From positions 124,001 to 188,000 of the forward strand of contig NZ_JAPYRE010000001.1 of assembly GCF_029936995.1 (NCBI RefSeq): DNA of 64,000 nt, given 5' to 3'. A program made the translations under genes and the position numbers. Of the stretch, positions 17,148 to 27,418 are shown in pieces (positions within the stretch are counted from its first letter, which is position 1; the number at the start of each line of letters is the position of its first letter). The notes below the pieces were generated by a model. The model was not told the DNA's origin, did not search any database, and saw only the letters and a program-made list of their open reading frames with translations. The DNA is from Henriciella sp. (GTDB lineage: Bacteria; Pseudomonadota; Alphaproteobacteria; Caulobacterales; Hyphomonadaceae).

Positions 17148-17855
17148 ATGCGTATGCTGAACAAAATCGTCATCTCCTGTGGCCTCGCTTCAGCGCTTGC
17201 CCTGGCCGGATGCAGTTCCAGCGGACCTGGCGGGCCTGTTCCCCAGTCCTACCTGCAGGGCACGACGCTCGACCGGCACAATATCCAGGTCGCAAAACGC
17301 ACCGCTTATCTGGAAGTCGCGCTCAATCCGCTCGACAGCCATCTGCGGCTCAGTGAAAAGGCGCGTATCCGCCAGTTCGTCGATCAGTACGTCACCAGTG
17401 GTCATGGCCCGCTTGTCATGTCCCTGCCGAAGAACCATGCCAATGAAGAACTCGCCGTGAAAGCCGTTGCCGAAGCGCGTGAGATCGTCTGGTCTGCCGG
17501 GGTCGATTATGCAGATATCCGTGGTAGCGCCTATGATGCTGGCGGCAGCGCGACAGCCCCTGTCGTGCTGGCCTTTACCGCTTTCGACGCCGTCGCGCCG
17601 GACTGCCTGCAGAAATCGCAGGTCGATTTCGCCGATGCGACATCCAACAACGACATGCCGACACTGGGCTGTTCAGTGCGCACCAACATGGCGGCGATGA
17701 TCGCTGATCCTGCCGACCTGCTTGGCCAACGTCCGCTGGACGAAGGTGACCTGGCCCGGCGGACTGCGCAGCTTGAGCTCTACCGCCAGGGTGAATCGAC
17801 AGCTGCTCAGCGAAGCGATCAGGAATCAGGGACAGTTTCCTCCGCCGTGAACTAG
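17148..17855 (+). CDS. cpaD: pilus assembly lipoprotein CpaD
   Basis: A 235-residue CpaD-family protein. The lipobox LALAGCSSSG gives a lipidated Cys, so it is attached to the outer membrane. The conserved CpaD core is visible (HNIQVAKRTAYLEV, then LPKNHANEE, then ALTAFDAVAPDC-like LAFTAFDAVAPDC, then LGCSVRTNMAAMIADPADLL). The family is needed for secretin assembly in Caulobacter-type Tad systems. It lies between cpaC and cpaE, spaced by 9 and 29 bases. Confidence 0.92.
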   Translation: MRMLNKIVISCGLASALALAGCSSSGPGGPVPQSYLQGTTLDRHNIQVAKRTAYLEVALNPLDSHLRLSEKARIRQFVDQYVTSGHGPLVMSLPKNHANEELAVKAVAEAREIVWSAGVDYADIRGSAYDAGGSATAPVVLAFTAFDAVAPDCLQKSQVDFADATSNNDMPTLGCSVRTNMAAMIADPADLLGQRPLDEGDLARRTAQLELYRQGESTAAQRSDQESGTVSSAVN

Positions 17856-17884
17856 CCGGTGAGGCGCGTGATTGGGATAGGTTT

Positions 17885-19252
17885 ATGAGTAAAGAAAACG
17901 CACTTTTCGACGATGAATTCGACCTCGAATTCGATGAGACCAACTCCGAGGACTCGTCCGGCGAAGACCTGATCAATCAGCTCACCGGGCCTGTCGATAA
18001 TGCTCATGACGACGCTGGCGCCGAGGCCGTCGTTCCTCCGCCGATGAATGCTTTTCAGGGCGGCGACCGGGCTATTCCTGCGATTGCCGTTCTGGCTTTC
18101 CACGAAAGTGGTGAGACCCGCGACGTCCTTGAGCGCATGGCGAGTGACCGCAGGATGATCAACACCACGGTCGAGGTTCATCCCGGCGGCATACCGGCCG
18201 CCATCGAGCACCTTGCCTCGAATCCGACGCCAAACCTGCTGATTGTCGAATCGTCTGCACCTTCCAAGTCGATGATCCAGAAGATCGACGAGCTTGCTGC
18301 GCAGTGTGAAGAAGGCGTGCAGGTCATGGTGATCGGGGCAACCAACGACATCCCCCTTTACCGCCAGCTCGTCTCGCGCGGGGTTAGCGAATATCTTGTG
18401 CCGCCGATCGAGCCGGTCCAGCTTGTCCGGTCCGTTGGCGGGCTGTTCACGGACCCGGACGCGCCTTTTGTCGGCAAGTCCATTTCCGTCATAGGGGCCA
18501 AGGGCGGCGTCGGCTCATCGACGATCGCTCACAATCTCGCCTGGGCGCTTGCTGAGAATGCGCTGGTCAATACATCCCTGGTCGATCTCGACCTGTCCTT
18601 CGGCACGACGTCGCTCGATTTCAACCAGGAAACCCAGCAGACCATCGCCGATGCCCTGCTTTCGCCGGACCGTACCGATGATGCGGTGATCTCCCGCCTG
18701 CTTGCCAAGGCGACCGACCGGCTGTCGCTTTTCACTGCACCAGCCAGCGTCAACCAGATCATGGATATCGACGCCCAGTCCTATTCGATGGTGATCGAAG
18801 GCGTGAGGCGCCTGATGCCTTATGTCGTCCTCGATCTGCCGCACGGCTGGTCCCAGTGGATCTACAACACGCTGATCACATCGGATGAGGTCATCCTTGT
18901 CTGCCAGCCCGATCTTGCTTCCTTGCGGAACGGCAAGAATTTGATCGACCAGCTGAAGTCACAGCGTCCGAATGACAATCCCCCGCGCCTGATCATCAAC
19001 ATGGCAGGCGTGCCGAAACGGCCGGAAATTCCGGTCAAGGATTTCGCCGATGCGATTGAGCTCGAGCCGGATATGGTCCTGGCCTTCGATCCGCAATTGT
19101 TCGGCACGGCATCGAACAAGGGTCAGATGATTTCCGAGGCTGACCCGCAGTCCAAGCCCGCCATGTCGATTGATGAGCTGGCCTCCCAGCTGTCCGGGCG
19201 CGAGACCCAGAAGCCCCAGAAATCCTTCCTCAAGAAACTTCTCGGAAAGTAA
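17885..19252 (+). CDS. cpaE: pilus localisation ATPase CpaE/TadZ
   Basis: A 455-residue two-domain protein: an acidic N-terminal stretch, an atypical receiver-like domain (about 60-185) and a ParA/MinD-type ATPase domain with deviant Walker A GAKGGVGSSTIAHNLA. It continues with LVDLDLSFGTTSLDF and VLDLPHGWSQWIYNTL. CpaE/TadZ marks the pole or site where the Tad machine is built. The long acidic N-terminus is commonly seen in alphaproteobacterial CpaE. Confidence 0.94.
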   Translation: MSKENALFDDEFDLEFDETNSEDSSGEDLINQLTGPVDNAHDDAGAEAVVPPPMNAFQGGDRAIPAIAVLAFHESGETRDVLERMASDRRMINTTVEVHPGGIPAAIEHLASNPTPNLLIVESSAPSKSMIQKIDELAAQCEEGVQVMVIGATNDIPLYRQLVSRGVSEYLVPPIEPVQLVRSVGGLFTDPDAPFVGKSISVIGAKGGVGSSTIAHNLAWALAENALVNTSLVDLDLSFGTTSLDFNQETQQTIADALLSPDRTDDAVISRLLAKATDRLSLFTAPASVNQIMDIDAQSYSMVIEGVRRLMPYVVLDLPHGWSQWIYNTLITSDEVILVCQPDLASLRNGKNLIDQLKSQRPNDNPPRLIINMAGVPKRPEIPVKDFADAIELEPDMVLAFDPQLFGTASNKGQMISEADPQSKPAMSIDELASQLSGRETQKPQKSFLKKLLGK

Positions 19253-19271
19253 GCCTGGTTAGGTAACCGCA

Positions 19272-20783
19272 ATGTCCTTTGGCAAACGTTCAGCAACTGC
19301 TCGCCAGCCACAACCGGCCCCCCGGCCTGCCGGTCAGGCACCTGCTGCGCAGCCGAAACCTCCTGCGCGCCCACAGGGGCAGGGCACGCCGCCCAAACAG
19401 CCTCCCAAGCCGGGTGCGCAACCGCCGCGGACTGCGGCCTCGAAGCCGGTCGACCTGAAGCCGCCACCCGATATGGAGGCGGAGAAGATCCACAAGGTCG
19501 ATACTCGCTCCGAAGAGTATTACGCGACCAAGACGACCATCTTCAACGCGCTCATCGACACGATCGACCTTGGCCAGCTCGCCCAGCTCGATGCGGCCAG
19601 TGCGCGCGAGGAAATCCGCGACATCGTCGTCGAGATCATCAGCATCAAGAATGTCGTCATGTCGATCTCCGAGCAGGAGCACCTGCTTGACGATATCTGT
19701 AACGACGTTCTCGGCTACGGCCCGCTCGAGCCGCTTCTGGCCCGTGACGACATCGCCGATATCATGGTGAATGGTGCCGACACGACCTATATCGAGGTGA
19801 ACGGCAAGATCGAGCGGACCAATATCCGCTTCCGTGACAATGCGCAGCTGATGAATATCTGCCAGCGCATCGTTTCCCAGGTCGGCCGCCGCGTCGACGA
19901 AAGTTCTCCGATCTGTGACGCGCGCCTGCTCGACGGCTCACGTGTGAACGTCATTGCCCCGCCGCTCGCGATTGACGGGCCGACGCTCACCATTCGTAAG
20001 TTCAAGAAGGACAAGTTGCGCCTGGCCGATCTGGTCAAGTTCAACTCCATATCCGAGGCGGGGGCCGAGATCCTTCGCATTATCGGTCACTCGCGCTGCA
20101 ACGTGCTGATCTCGGGCGGTACAGGTTCGGGCAAGACGACCCTGCTCAACTGTCTGACCGGTTTCATCGACCCCACCGAGCGCGTCATCACCTGCGAAGA
20201 CTCCGCTGAACTTCAGCTACAACAGCCCCATGTCGTGCGCCTTGAAACACGCCCGCCGAACATTGAAGGCTCAGGCGAAGTCTCGATGCGCGATCTCGTT
20301 AAGAACTGTCTGCGTATGCGCCCGGAACGGATCATTGTTGGTGAGGTTCGCGGGCCGGAAGCTTTCGACCTGTTGCAGGCCATGAACACAGGCCATGACG
20401 GTTCGATGGGCACACTGCACGCCAACAGCCCGCGTGAAGCTCTCAGCCGTGTGGAATCCATGATCACCATGGGTGGCTTCTCGCTGCCTGCGAAAACCAT
20501 CCGTGAAATGATTGTCGGCTCGATTGACGTTGTGGTCCAGGCCTCGCGCCTGCGGGACGGGTCGCGCCGTATCATGTGCGTGACGGAGGTCATGGGCCTG
20601 GAAGGCGATACGATCATTCTTCAGGATGTCCTGAAGTTCGAGATGGACGGTGAAGACGAAGACGGCAAGGTCAGCGGGCGTCATCGCGGCACCGGCATCG
20701 GGCGTCCCCGCTTCTGGGAGCGTGCCTCCTACTTCAACCTCGAGCGCGATCTTGCTTCGGCCATTGATGCACTGGATGCATGA
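19272..20783 (+). CDS. cpaF: Tad pilus motor ATPase CpaF/TadA
   Basis: A hexameric secretion ATPase of 503 residues that drives Flp pilus extension (and in some Tad systems retraction). A Pro/Gln-rich disordered N-terminus of about 70 residues is followed by the N-terminal domain ([20 protein letters not shown]), Walker [15 protein letters not shown], the Asp box, the Walker B-like [20 protein letters not shown] and the His box [18 protein letters not shown]. The length and order match CpaF. Its last four bases overlap the tadB start (ATGA). Confidence 0.96.
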   Translation: MSFGKRSATARQPQPAPRPAGQAPAAQPKPPARPQGQGTPPKQPPKPGAQPPRTAASKPVDLKPPPDMEAEKIHKVDTRSEEYYATKTTIFNALIDTIDLGQLAQLDAASAREEIRDIVVEIISIKNVVMSISEQEHLLDDICNDVLGYGPLEPLLARDDIADIMVNGADTTYIEVNGKIERTNIRFRDNAQLMNICQRIVSQVGRRVDESSPICDARLLDGSRVNVIAPPLAIDGPTLTIRKFKKDKLRLADLVKFNSISEAGAEILRIIGHSRCNVLISGGTGSGKTTLLNCLTGFIDPTERVITCEDSAELQLQQPHVVRLETRPPNIEGSGEVSMRDLVKNCLRMRPERIIVGEVRGPEAFDLLQAMNTGHDGSMGTLHANSPREALSRVESMITMGGFSLPAKTIREMIVGSIDVVVQASRLRDGSRRIMCVTEVMGLEGDTIILQDVLKFEMDGEDEDGKVSGRHRGTGIGRPRFWERASYFNLERDLASAIDALDA

Positions 20784-21814
20784 CCATGAGCGGTGATCTG
20801 ACCGTCTTTCTCGTTGCAGGCCTGGCCTTCCTGGCCCTGGCAGGGGTTGGCTTTGCGCTGACGGGCGGGTCCAGCGAGGCGGCCTCCAAACGCGCCAAGC
20901 AGATCAAGGAAGGCAAGAAGGGCGGCAAATCACGCGGCGATGATGATGCTGTCAGCCAGCGCCGGCGCCAGACCCAGCAGATGCTGAAAAAGCTGCGCCA
21001 GCGTGATGAAGCCCGGCGTAAATCGCTTATGCCACAGGACATCAAGGCCAAGCTTGTCCAGGCTGGCCTGGATATAAAGCCCGAGATGTTCTGGGTATTC
21101 TCAGCCCTCCTCGGTGTCGTTTTCGCGACATTGACCTTCATGTCCGGTGCCGAAGGGCCGCCGCCGGTCATGGGCATTGAAATCAAGTCCCGCCCGGCCA
21201 TGGTGCTTGCGGCAGGCTTTGCCGGTTTCCTTGGTGTTCCGCGCTGGGTCCTGGGCGTCATGACCAAGATGCGCCACAAGAAGATGACCAACCAGTTCGC
21301 CGATGCCATCGACGTCATCGTGCGGGGTGTGAAGTCCGGCCTACCCCTGACGGAATGTCTGCGGATCATCGCGGCCGAAAGCCCGGCCCCGCTCGGTACC
21401 GAGTTCAAGAACCTGACGGACAATATCCAGATGGGCACGACAATCGACCGGGCCCTGCAGCAATTCTACAAGCGTGTGCCGCTGCCGGAAGTAAACTTTT
21501 TCGTCATTGTGCTGACCATCCAGTCCAAGTCCGGTGGTAACCTCTCCGAGGCGCTGGGCAACCTTTCCTCCGTGATCCGTCAGCGCAAGATGATGCGCGA
21601 AAAGATCAAGGCGATGTCTTCCGAGGCGAAGGCTTCAGCGGGCATTATCGCTTCCCTGCCGTTCGCCGTAGCGTTCATGGTCTACCTGACGACCCCGGAC
21701 TACATCATGGAGCTGTTCCTCGATCCGACCGGCCACATGATCCTGTTCATGGGAGGTGGTCTCATGTTCATCGGTATCACGGTCATGCGCCGCATGATCA
21801 ATTTCGATATCTAG
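20780..21814 (+). CDS. tadB: Tad inner-membrane platform protein TadB
   Basis: A GspF-family polytopic protein of 344 residues. It has an N-terminal helix (LTVFLVAGLAFLALAGVGFAL), a basic cytoplasmic stretch, a second hydrophobic pair, then the GspF domain (FADAIDVIVRGVKSGLPLTE, then FVIVLTIQSKSGGNLSEALG) and terminal helices. It forms the inner-membrane base on which the CpaF ATPase acts. The ATG overlaps the cpaF stop by four bases, so translation is coupled; an ATG two codons later is also possible. Confidence 0.93.
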   Translation: MTMSGDLTVFLVAGLAFLALAGVGFALTGGSSEAASKRAKQIKEGKKGGKSRGDDDAVSQRRRQTQQMLKKLRQRDEARRKSLMPQDIKAKLVQAGLDIKPEMFWVFSALLGVVFATLTFMSGAEGPPPVMGIEIKSRPAMVLAAGFAGFLGVPRWVLGVMTKMRHKKMTNQFADAIDVIVRGVKSGLPLTECLRIIAAESPAPLGTEFKNLTDNIQMGTTIDRALQQFYKRVPLPEVNFFVIVLTIQSKSGGNLSEALGNLSSVIRQRKMMREKIKAMSSEAKASAGIIASLPFAVAFMVYLTTPDYIMELFLDPTGHMILFMGGGLMFIGITVMRRMINFDI

Positions 21815-21826
21815 AGAGGCGTTGAA

Positions 21827-22798
21827 ATGCAGGCATTTGCAAATTCTCTCAGTGATCCCGCCATGCTGGCCTCGATGCTGGCTGCGATTGCGATGTTCGC
21901 AACGATCACTTCTGTCATGCTGCCTGCGCTCAAGGGCGACAAGCTGGAGACGCGCCTCAAGCAGGTGACGACCCAGCGCGAAAAGCTGCGCCGTGCCAGC
22001 CGTGAAGCGCTCGAAAAGAAGGGCCTGAAGCGCGAGGATACGGGGACCATCAGTCAGATCACGGGTAAGCTGAATCTCCAGAAAATGCTGGAAGACCCGA
22101 ATATTCAGGCCAAACTCGTACAGGCTGGCTTCCGGGGGCCCCGCCCGCTTTCCATCTTCTATTTCTGCCGCTTCGCCTTGCCCATTATCGGCGCGCTTTC
22201 AGCTTTCTTGTATATCTTCCTCATCAACGATCTCGGCCTTTCGCCCCAGATGAAGATAGGTGCGGTCATCGTTGGTGCCGCCATCGGCTTCTATGCGCCG
22301 AACCTGTATATTTCCAACATGGCCTCAAAGCGCCAGAAATCCATCATGCAGGCGTTCCCCGATGCGCTGGACATGCTGCTCATCTGTGTCGAGTCGGGCA
22401 TGTCGATCGAGTTGGGTTTCGCCAAGGTGGGCGCAGAGATCGGCCCGGCCTCGCCGGAACTTGCCGAGGAGCTACAGCTGACCACGGCCGAGCTCGCCTA
22501 CCTGCAGGAGCGCCGCACCGCTTATGAGAATCTCGCCAAGCGGACGGGCCATGAGGGCGTGAAATCTGTCTGCATGGCGCTGATGCAGGCCGAGCGCTAC
22601 GGTACGCCGCTGGGTGATGCGCTGCGCGTCATGGCCAAGGAAAACCGTGATATGCGGATGTCAGAGGCTGAGAAGAAGGCCGCTGCCCTGCCAGCCAAGC
22701 TGACGGTGCCGATGATCCTGTTCTTCCTGCCGGTCCTCTTCTTGGTCGTGCTCGGTCCGGCCTATATCAAGTACACGGAAATGAATGCCGGCAGCTAG
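21827..22798 (+). CDS. tadC: Tad inner-membrane platform protein TadC
   Basis: A second GspF-family platform protein, 323 residues, partner of TadB. Visible are the N-terminal helix, a middle helix pair (FYFCRFALPIIGALSAFLYI) and the GspF domain (AFPDALDMLLICVESGMSIE, then VCMALMQAERYGTPLGDALR), then a terminal helix (VPMILFFLPVLFLVVLGPAY). GAGAGG precedes the start. It is the last gene of the forward operon and converges with the tadD-like gene. Confidence 0.93.
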   Translation: MQAFANSLSDPAMLASMLAAIAMFATITSVMLPALKGDKLETRLKQVTTQREKLRRASREALEKKGLKREDTGTISQITGKLNLQKMLEDPNIQAKLVQAGFRGPRPLSIFYFCRFALPIIGALSAFLYIFLINDLGLSPQMKIGAVIVGAAIGFYAPNLYISNMASKRQKSIMQAFPDALDMLLICVESGMSIELGFAKVGAEIGPASPELAEELQLTTAELAYLQERRTAYENLAKRTGHEGVKSVCMALMQAERYGTPLGDALRVMAKENRDMRMSEAEKKAAALPAKLTVPMILFFLPVLFLVVLGPAYIKYTEMNAGS

Positions 22799-22874
22799 GG
22801 TACGGGCGGGTGATTTGCGCGCGGTTTGACCGGGCAATCATCAGGCCTGGAAAATTATCCCGACCGGTTTGCGT

Positions 22875-23777
22875 TTAATTGCCGCCAAGTGAGCCACGAA
22901 GCTGAGGTGGTGCCGATGCTTCTTCCTGGGCTGGGGCCAGTTCCCTCTGTTCGGTTTCGGACGGAGCAGGCGGGTCGTCACGCAGCGTCCCGTAATCCCG
23001 CACCGGAGACAGCATATCCTTCAGGGCCTGCATGTTCTCTTCGACCTTGCGTTTGGGCGCATGCGGATCGATTTCGCGGGCTTCGTCGAACTTGCCCTGA
23101 AGCCCGAGAATGAGCGCAAGGTTCTGGCGCACCCGCGCATTGGCATCCGGCATGGATGCAGCTTCGCGCAGACGCGCCTCGGCGGCATCGAGATTGCCTG
23201 AGAGCGCGAGGGAGAGCCCGAAATTGGAAAGCGTCGAAGTACGCTGGGGGGCAATGTCCAGTGCTGTCGTGTAAGCCCTCTGGGCATCTGCATGGCGCTC
23301 GACATGATCGAGCGCGAGGCCAAGCCCGGCAAAAGCGGCCGCATTGCCCGGTGCCAGGGTCGTTGCCTGATAGTAGGCGTCAGCCGCTTCGTTTGCACGT
23401 CCTTCGCTCATCAGGGCACGCGCCATGACAATCTTCAGTTCGGCCGACTTGGGATGAAGCGGGATGGTCTTGGCGGCGACCTCGATAGCACGTTCCTGGC
23501 TGCCGATGGCGCGCAGGGCTTCAAGGAATTGCAGCGTTACATCGAGCTTTGTCGGATCCTTACGGAACTCCTTGGCCCAGAAATTCGCTCTTGTAAGAGG
23601 ATCGGCGCGCTCAGCCGCCTCGATTTCGGCCTGTGTGGCCGGTTCGAGTTTCTCGGCTACGGCCTGCTCGATCTCTGATTCTTTCACGGCCTCCTTGCCG
23701 CCTGTGCTTGCACACCCGGCGATGAGTGCGGCAGAGAGCAAGGGCAGGGCGAAGGCAGTGGCTTTTGCTCTGGACAT
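22875..23777 (-). CDS. tadD: TPR lipoprotein, TadD-like
   Basis: A 300-residue lipoprotein (LIAGCAST lipobox) with at least three tetratricopeptide repeats between about residues 75 and 210 (AELKIVMARALMSEGRANEA; AAAFAGLGLALDHVERHADA; STLSNFGLSLALSGNLDAAE). A Pro/Glu-rich tail follows. TadD-type TPR proteins are part of Tad loci and are thought to assist pilus assembly in the periplasm. Identification rests on repeat type, lipobox and position next to tadC; the gene is on the opposite strand, so it is regulated separately. Confidence 0.75.
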   Translation of the reverse strand: MSRAKATAFALPLLSAALIAGCASTGGKEAVKESEIEQAVAEKLEPATQAEIEAAERADPLTRANFWAKEFRKDPTKLDVTLQFLEALRAIGSQERAIEVAAKTIPLHPKSAELKIVMARALMSEGRANEAADAYYQATTLAPGNAAAFAGLGLALDHVERHADAQRAYTTALDIAPQRTSTLSNFGLSLALSGNLDAAEARLREAASMPDANARVRQNLALILGLQGKFDEAREIDPHAPKRKVEENMQALKDMLSPVRDYGTLRDDPPAPSETEQRELAPAQEEASAPPQLRGSLGGN

Positions 23778-23894
23778 TCAGGACGCTCCGGCGTGAGATT
23801 TACCGGCCACCTTGCGTTTGCGAGGGTCAAGGATCAGTTAACAAAGACGCGCAATCGCTTAACCGTTTTCAGCTCAAGGGACTTTTCTGTTTCC

Positions 23895-25256
23895 ATGTAC
23901 AAAGCCTTCACCGCCACCGCCAGCGATGCCGCTTCCGTCTATCTCGTGCGCCCGCTCGACTGGAGCGAAGCTGAACACGAAGTCCCGTCCGGTCTGAAAT
24001 CCCTGGCCCGCGCGACAGGCTTTACCGGAAAATCAGGCGAGATGGTGCTTGAGGCGGATGATGAAGGCCGTCTGAAGCACGTCCTCTTTGGTCTCGGCAA
24101 GGCGCCGGATGCCCTGGCAGTAGCAGCCCTGTCTGCGAAACTGCCCGAGGGGGATTACGAGATTGCCCGTGATGCCGGGCTGCCCTTCGCCCACATTGCG
24201 GCAGGGTGGGCTGACGGCGCCTACCGTTTCGACCGCTACCTGAAGGACACTGACACACCGCCGCGTCTTGTCATCGGCAATGACAGCGATGCTGACGCGC
24301 TGGAGCGCGAGGCCGATGCCATCGCTCTGCTTCGGGACCTTATCAATACCCCGGCCCAGCATATGGGACCGGCCTCTATCGAGCAGGCTGTGCGCCAGAT
24401 CGGCGAGGAGCATGGTGCCGATATCGAGGTCACGACAGGGGACGCTTTGCTCGATGCGAACTATCCGATGGTCCATGCGGTCGGCCGTGCAGCCCCCGAA
24501 GCACCGCGTTTCATCGAACTGTCCTGGGGCAATGAGGACCATCCCGAGCTTGCGCTGGTCGGCAAGGGCGTGGCCTTCGACACGGGCGGGCTGAACCTCA
24601 AGCCGGGCAGCGGGATGCGCATCATGAAAAAGGATATGGGCGGGTCGGCCCACGTCATCGCGCTGGCAAAGCTGGTCATGGCCTCGAAGCTTCCGGTCCG
24701 GTTGAAGCTCTATGTCCCGGCTGTCGAGAACGCTATTGCCGGAGACGCTTTCCGTCCGGGCGATGTCCTGTCGACGCGCAAGGGGCTCACCGTCGAGATC
24801 GACAATACCGATGCCGAAGGCCGGCTCATCCTCGGGGACGCACTTGCGCGGGCCTGCGAAGGCTCGCCGGACCTGCTGATTGATTTCGCCACGCTCACCG
24901 GCGCAGCCCGCGTCGCGCTGGGTCCGGAGCTTGCGCCTTTCTACACCGATGATGGCGACACCGCTGACGCGATCAATGCGGCTGGCACCGTCTCTGGCGA
25001 TCCGGTCTGGCGTATGCCGCTCTGGGACCCGTACAAGTCCATGCTCAAGAGCGACATTGCCGATATCCAGAATGCAGGCGGGCGTTTTGCAGGCTCGATA
25101 ACGGCGGCAATCTTCCTGAAACAGTTCGTCGAGGCCGAGCGCTGGGTACACCTTGATGTCTGGGGCTGGCGACTTGCGAAGTATGGCCGTCCCGAAGGCG
25201 CGGCCGCGTGTGGCCTGCGTGCTGTCTGGACGATGCTCAGGACACGTTATGCCTGA
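23895..25256 (+). CDS. M17 leucyl aminopeptidase family protein
   Basis: A cytosolic dinuclear metallo-aminopeptidase of about 453 residues. The C-terminal catalytic domain shows VGKGVAFDTGGLNLKPGSGM with metal-binding Lys and Asp, then KKDMGGSAHVIALAKL, PAVENAIAGDAFRPGDV and the M17 signature NTDAEGRLILGDAL. The N-terminal domain is shorter and divergent compared with PepA, more like the PepB-type group common in alphaproteobacteria. The start at MYKAFTATA is chosen because the upstream in-frame extension has no homology-like sequence. Confidence 0.92.
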   Translation: MYKAFTATASDAASVYLVRPLDWSEAEHEVPSGLKSLARATGFTGKSGEMVLEADDEGRLKHVLFGLGKAPDALAVAALSAKLPEGDYEIARDAGLPFAHIAAGWADGAYRFDRYLKDTDTPPRLVIGNDSDADALEREADAIALLRDLINTPAQHMGPASIEQAVRQIGEEHGADIEVTTGDALLDANYPMVHAVGRAAPEAPRFIELSWGNEDHPELALVGKGVAFDTGGLNLKPGSGMRIMKKDMGGSAHVIALAKLVMASKLPVRLKLYVPAVENAIAGDAFRPGDVLSTRKGLTVEIDNTDAEGRLILGDALARACEGSPDLLIDFATLTGAARVALGPELAPFYTDDGDTADAINAAGTVSGDPVWRMPLWDPYKSMLKSDIADIQNAGGRFAGSITAAIFLKQFVEAERWVHLDVWGWRLAKYGRPEGAAACGLRAVWTMLRTRYA

Positions 25257-25352
25257 GGGCATGGAATAACGGGTAATTTGTCCCAGTAACCTTGCGCATG
25301 AACAAAAATCCTGCTGACTAGCCGGGTATCTACAAGTCCGGGAGAATTTTAC

Positions 25353-27350
25353 ATGCGCGTCAGTCTGACAGCCCTCGCCCTCGCCCTCGTCCTCGCCGCC
25401 TGCGGCCAGCAGGCGTCCGCCCCAGAGACCGGAGAGGCGAATGCGCCAACACCTCCGGCACAGGGGGAAGCGTCCAGTTCCGGGGGAGAAGCCTCCCAGG
25501 AAGCTGTCCAGGCCGAGACCGAGCGCCTCAATGCCTGGTTCGACGAGAAGTATGAGGAACAGCTCCAGTTCAGCCCTATCCAGCTGACCTTCCTTGGCCG
25601 CAAGGACAAGCATGGCCAGATCGACGACATGTCGCGTGAGGCCGCACAGGAGCAACTCGACTGGCGCCTGGCCACCGTCGAGGAAATGGAAGCCGAATTC
25701 GACTATGACAAGCTGAGCCAGGAAGCCCGGAACTCCTGGGACATCTGGAAGTACCAGGCCGAGATGGCCCAGGAAGGCATGCAGTACTTCTATAACGGCT
25801 ATACCTTCGACCAGATGAACGGGGCGCAGAGCTTCCTGCCAACCCTGCTGATCCAGTTCCACCAGGTCGACAACGCCGATGACATGCAGGCTTATGTCTC
25901 GCGGATCGGGGAAGGCGCCCGCGCCATCGACCAGCTCCTGACCATCGCGGAAGAAGCCGCCAGCCGCGGTGTCGAGACACCGGATTTCGCACTTGAGGGT
26001 GTCATCGAACAGGCCGGAAAGGTGATCACCGGGGCCCCGTTCACCGATGGTGACCCGTCAGACCTCTGGGCGGATGTCGAGAAGGAAATTTCCGCGCTCG
26101 AAGAGGCCGGCGAGATTGACGCCGAACAGGCAGGCACGCTGCGTGAAGAGGCGCGCACCGCACTCACCGAAGAGTTCCAGCCGGCTTATGAGCGGCTCAT
26201 CACATGGGCCGAGGAAGCCCTGCCGGAAGCCCCGGAAAACCCGACCGGCGCTGGCATGACGCAGCCGGACGGCGAGGCTTATTACAATTTCCGCCTGCAG
26301 CAGCAGACGACAACCGACCTGACTGCCGATGAGGTCCACCAGATCGGTCTTGATGAGGTCGAGCGTCTCCAGAACGAGATGCAGGCGGTCAAGGAAGAGT
26401 ATGGTTTTGACGGGACGCTGGAGGAATTCTTCGTCTATCTGCGTGAGGAAACCGATAATCGTGACCTCTATTACGAGGACACCGATGAAGGCGCCGATGC
26501 CTATATCGCGGATGCCACAGCCGCTATCGAGAATATCGAGACCCAGATCCCGGACTATTTCGGTATCCAGCCGCAGGCCGGTCTCGTCGTGAAACGCGTC
26601 GAGCCTTTCCGTGAGCAGGACGGGGCGGCCCAGCACTATTATCCGGGCACACCGGATGGCTCACGTCCGGGCACCTATTACGCTCACCTGTCAGACATGA
26701 CGGCCATGCCCAAGCGGGAGCTTGAAGTGATCGCCTATCATGAGGGCATTCCGGGCCACCACATGCAGATCTCGATCGCCCAGGAACTTGAAAACATCCC
26801 GCAATTCCGCACCCAGGCCGGGTTCACCGCCTATTCGGAAGGCTGGGCACTCTATTCGGAGAAGCTCGCCAGCGAGATGCCGGGCACCTACGAGACCCCG
26901 ATGTCTGAATTCGGCCGTCTCGGCTCGGAAATCTGGCGGGCCATCCGGCTTGTTGTCGATACCGGCCTGCATTCGAAAGGCTGGACCGAGCAGGAAGCCT
27001 ATGAGTACTTCACCGAGAATGCTGCCGTCACTGACGCGCAGGCCCGCTCCGAAATCCAGCGCTATATCGTGATGCCGGGGCAGGCAACCAGCTATAAGAT
27101 CGGTATGCTGAAGATCCTCGAACTGCGTGCGCACGCGCAAGAGGAGCTTGGCGAAGACTTTGACATCAAGGGCTTCCACGACACCATCCTCGGCGGCGGT
27201 GCCATGCCGCTCATGATCCTCGAGCGCCGGGTCAATACCTGGATCGAGGAGGTGAAGGCTGGCGACGCCGATATGTCTGATGACGCGGCCGATGGTGACA
27301 CGGAGCCTGAAGCCGAAGACACAGGTATGGAGATGGAAACCGAGGAATAG
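25353..27350 (+). CDS. DUF885 lipoprotein, putative zinc metallopeptidase
   Basis: A 665-residue secreted lipoprotein (lipobox LVLAACGQ) of the DUF885 family. A low-complexity linker precedes the helical domain. The putative metal site is IAYHEGIPGHHMQISIAQ (HExxxHH-like), with a distal Glu-containing TAYSEGWALYSEKL, both typical of this family and reminiscent of M3/M32-type peptidases. The substrate is unknown; extracytoplasmic peptide hydrolysis is inferred. The C-terminus is strongly acidic (Asp/Glu-rich, about 25 residues). It follows the aminopeptidase gene by 96 bases and ends at a strong terminator. Confidence 0.88.
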   Translation: MRVSLTALALALVLAACGQQASAPETGEANAPTPPAQGEASSSGGEASQEAVQAETERLNAWFDEKYEEQLQFSPIQLTFLGRKDKHGQIDDMSREAAQEQLDWRLATVEEMEAEFDYDKLSQEARNSWDIWKYQAEMAQEGMQYFYNGYTFDQMNGAQSFLPTLLIQFHQVDNADDMQAYVSRIGEGARAIDQLLTIAEEAASRGVETPDFALEGVIEQAGKVITGAPFTDGDPSDLWADVEKEISALEEAGEIDAEQAGTLREEARTALTEEFQPAYERLITWAEEALPEAPENPTGAGMTQPDGEAYYNFRLQQQTTTDLTADEVHQIGLDEVERLQNEMQAVKEEYGFDGTLEEFFVYLREETDNRDLYYEDTDEGADAYIADATAAIENIETQIPDYFGIQPQAGLVVKRVEPFREQDGAAQHYYPGTPDGSRPGTYYAHLSDMTAMPKRELEVIAYHEGIPGHHMQISIAQELENIPQFRTQAGFTAYSEGWALYSEKLASEMPGTYETPMSEFGRLGSEIWRAIRLVVDTGLHSKGWTEQEAYEYFTENAAVTDAQARSEIQRYIVMPGQATSYKIGMLKILELRAHAQEELGEDFDIKGFHDTILGGGAMPLMILERRVNTWIEEVKAGDADMSDDAADGDTEPEAEDTGMEMETEE

Positions 27351-27375
27351 GTCTCTTCTCCTCAGGTGCAACCAG

Positions 27376-27414
27376 AACGGCTCCGTGGCACATGGCCTCG
27401 GAGCCGTTTTTTTT
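27376..27414 (+). terminator. terminator after the DUF885 gene
   Basis: A 10-bp perfect stem, AACGGCTCCG (27376-27385) with CGGAGCCGTT (27399-27408), followed by a run of eight T residues. It serves the plus-strand gene ending at 27350 and reaches to within a few bases of the convergent gene. Confidence 0.88.
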
Positions 27415-27418
27415 GCGT

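Noticed and set aside
17885-18120. Acidic N-terminal extension of CpaE as a possible new domain
   Set aside because: Alphaproteobacterial CpaE proteins often have such disordered starts; no fold-like pattern is visible.
23837-23862. Two TTAAC motifs upstream of the aminopeptidase, considered as a CtrA box
   Set aside because: The TTAA units are 21 bases apart, not separated by 7 as in the TTAA-N7-TTAA consensus.
24033-25862. 609-codon open frame on the minus strand
   Set aside because: It lies antisense to the aminopeptidase and DUF885 genes, both with clear family motifs; the frame is a GC-rich shadow with no recognisable protein sequence.
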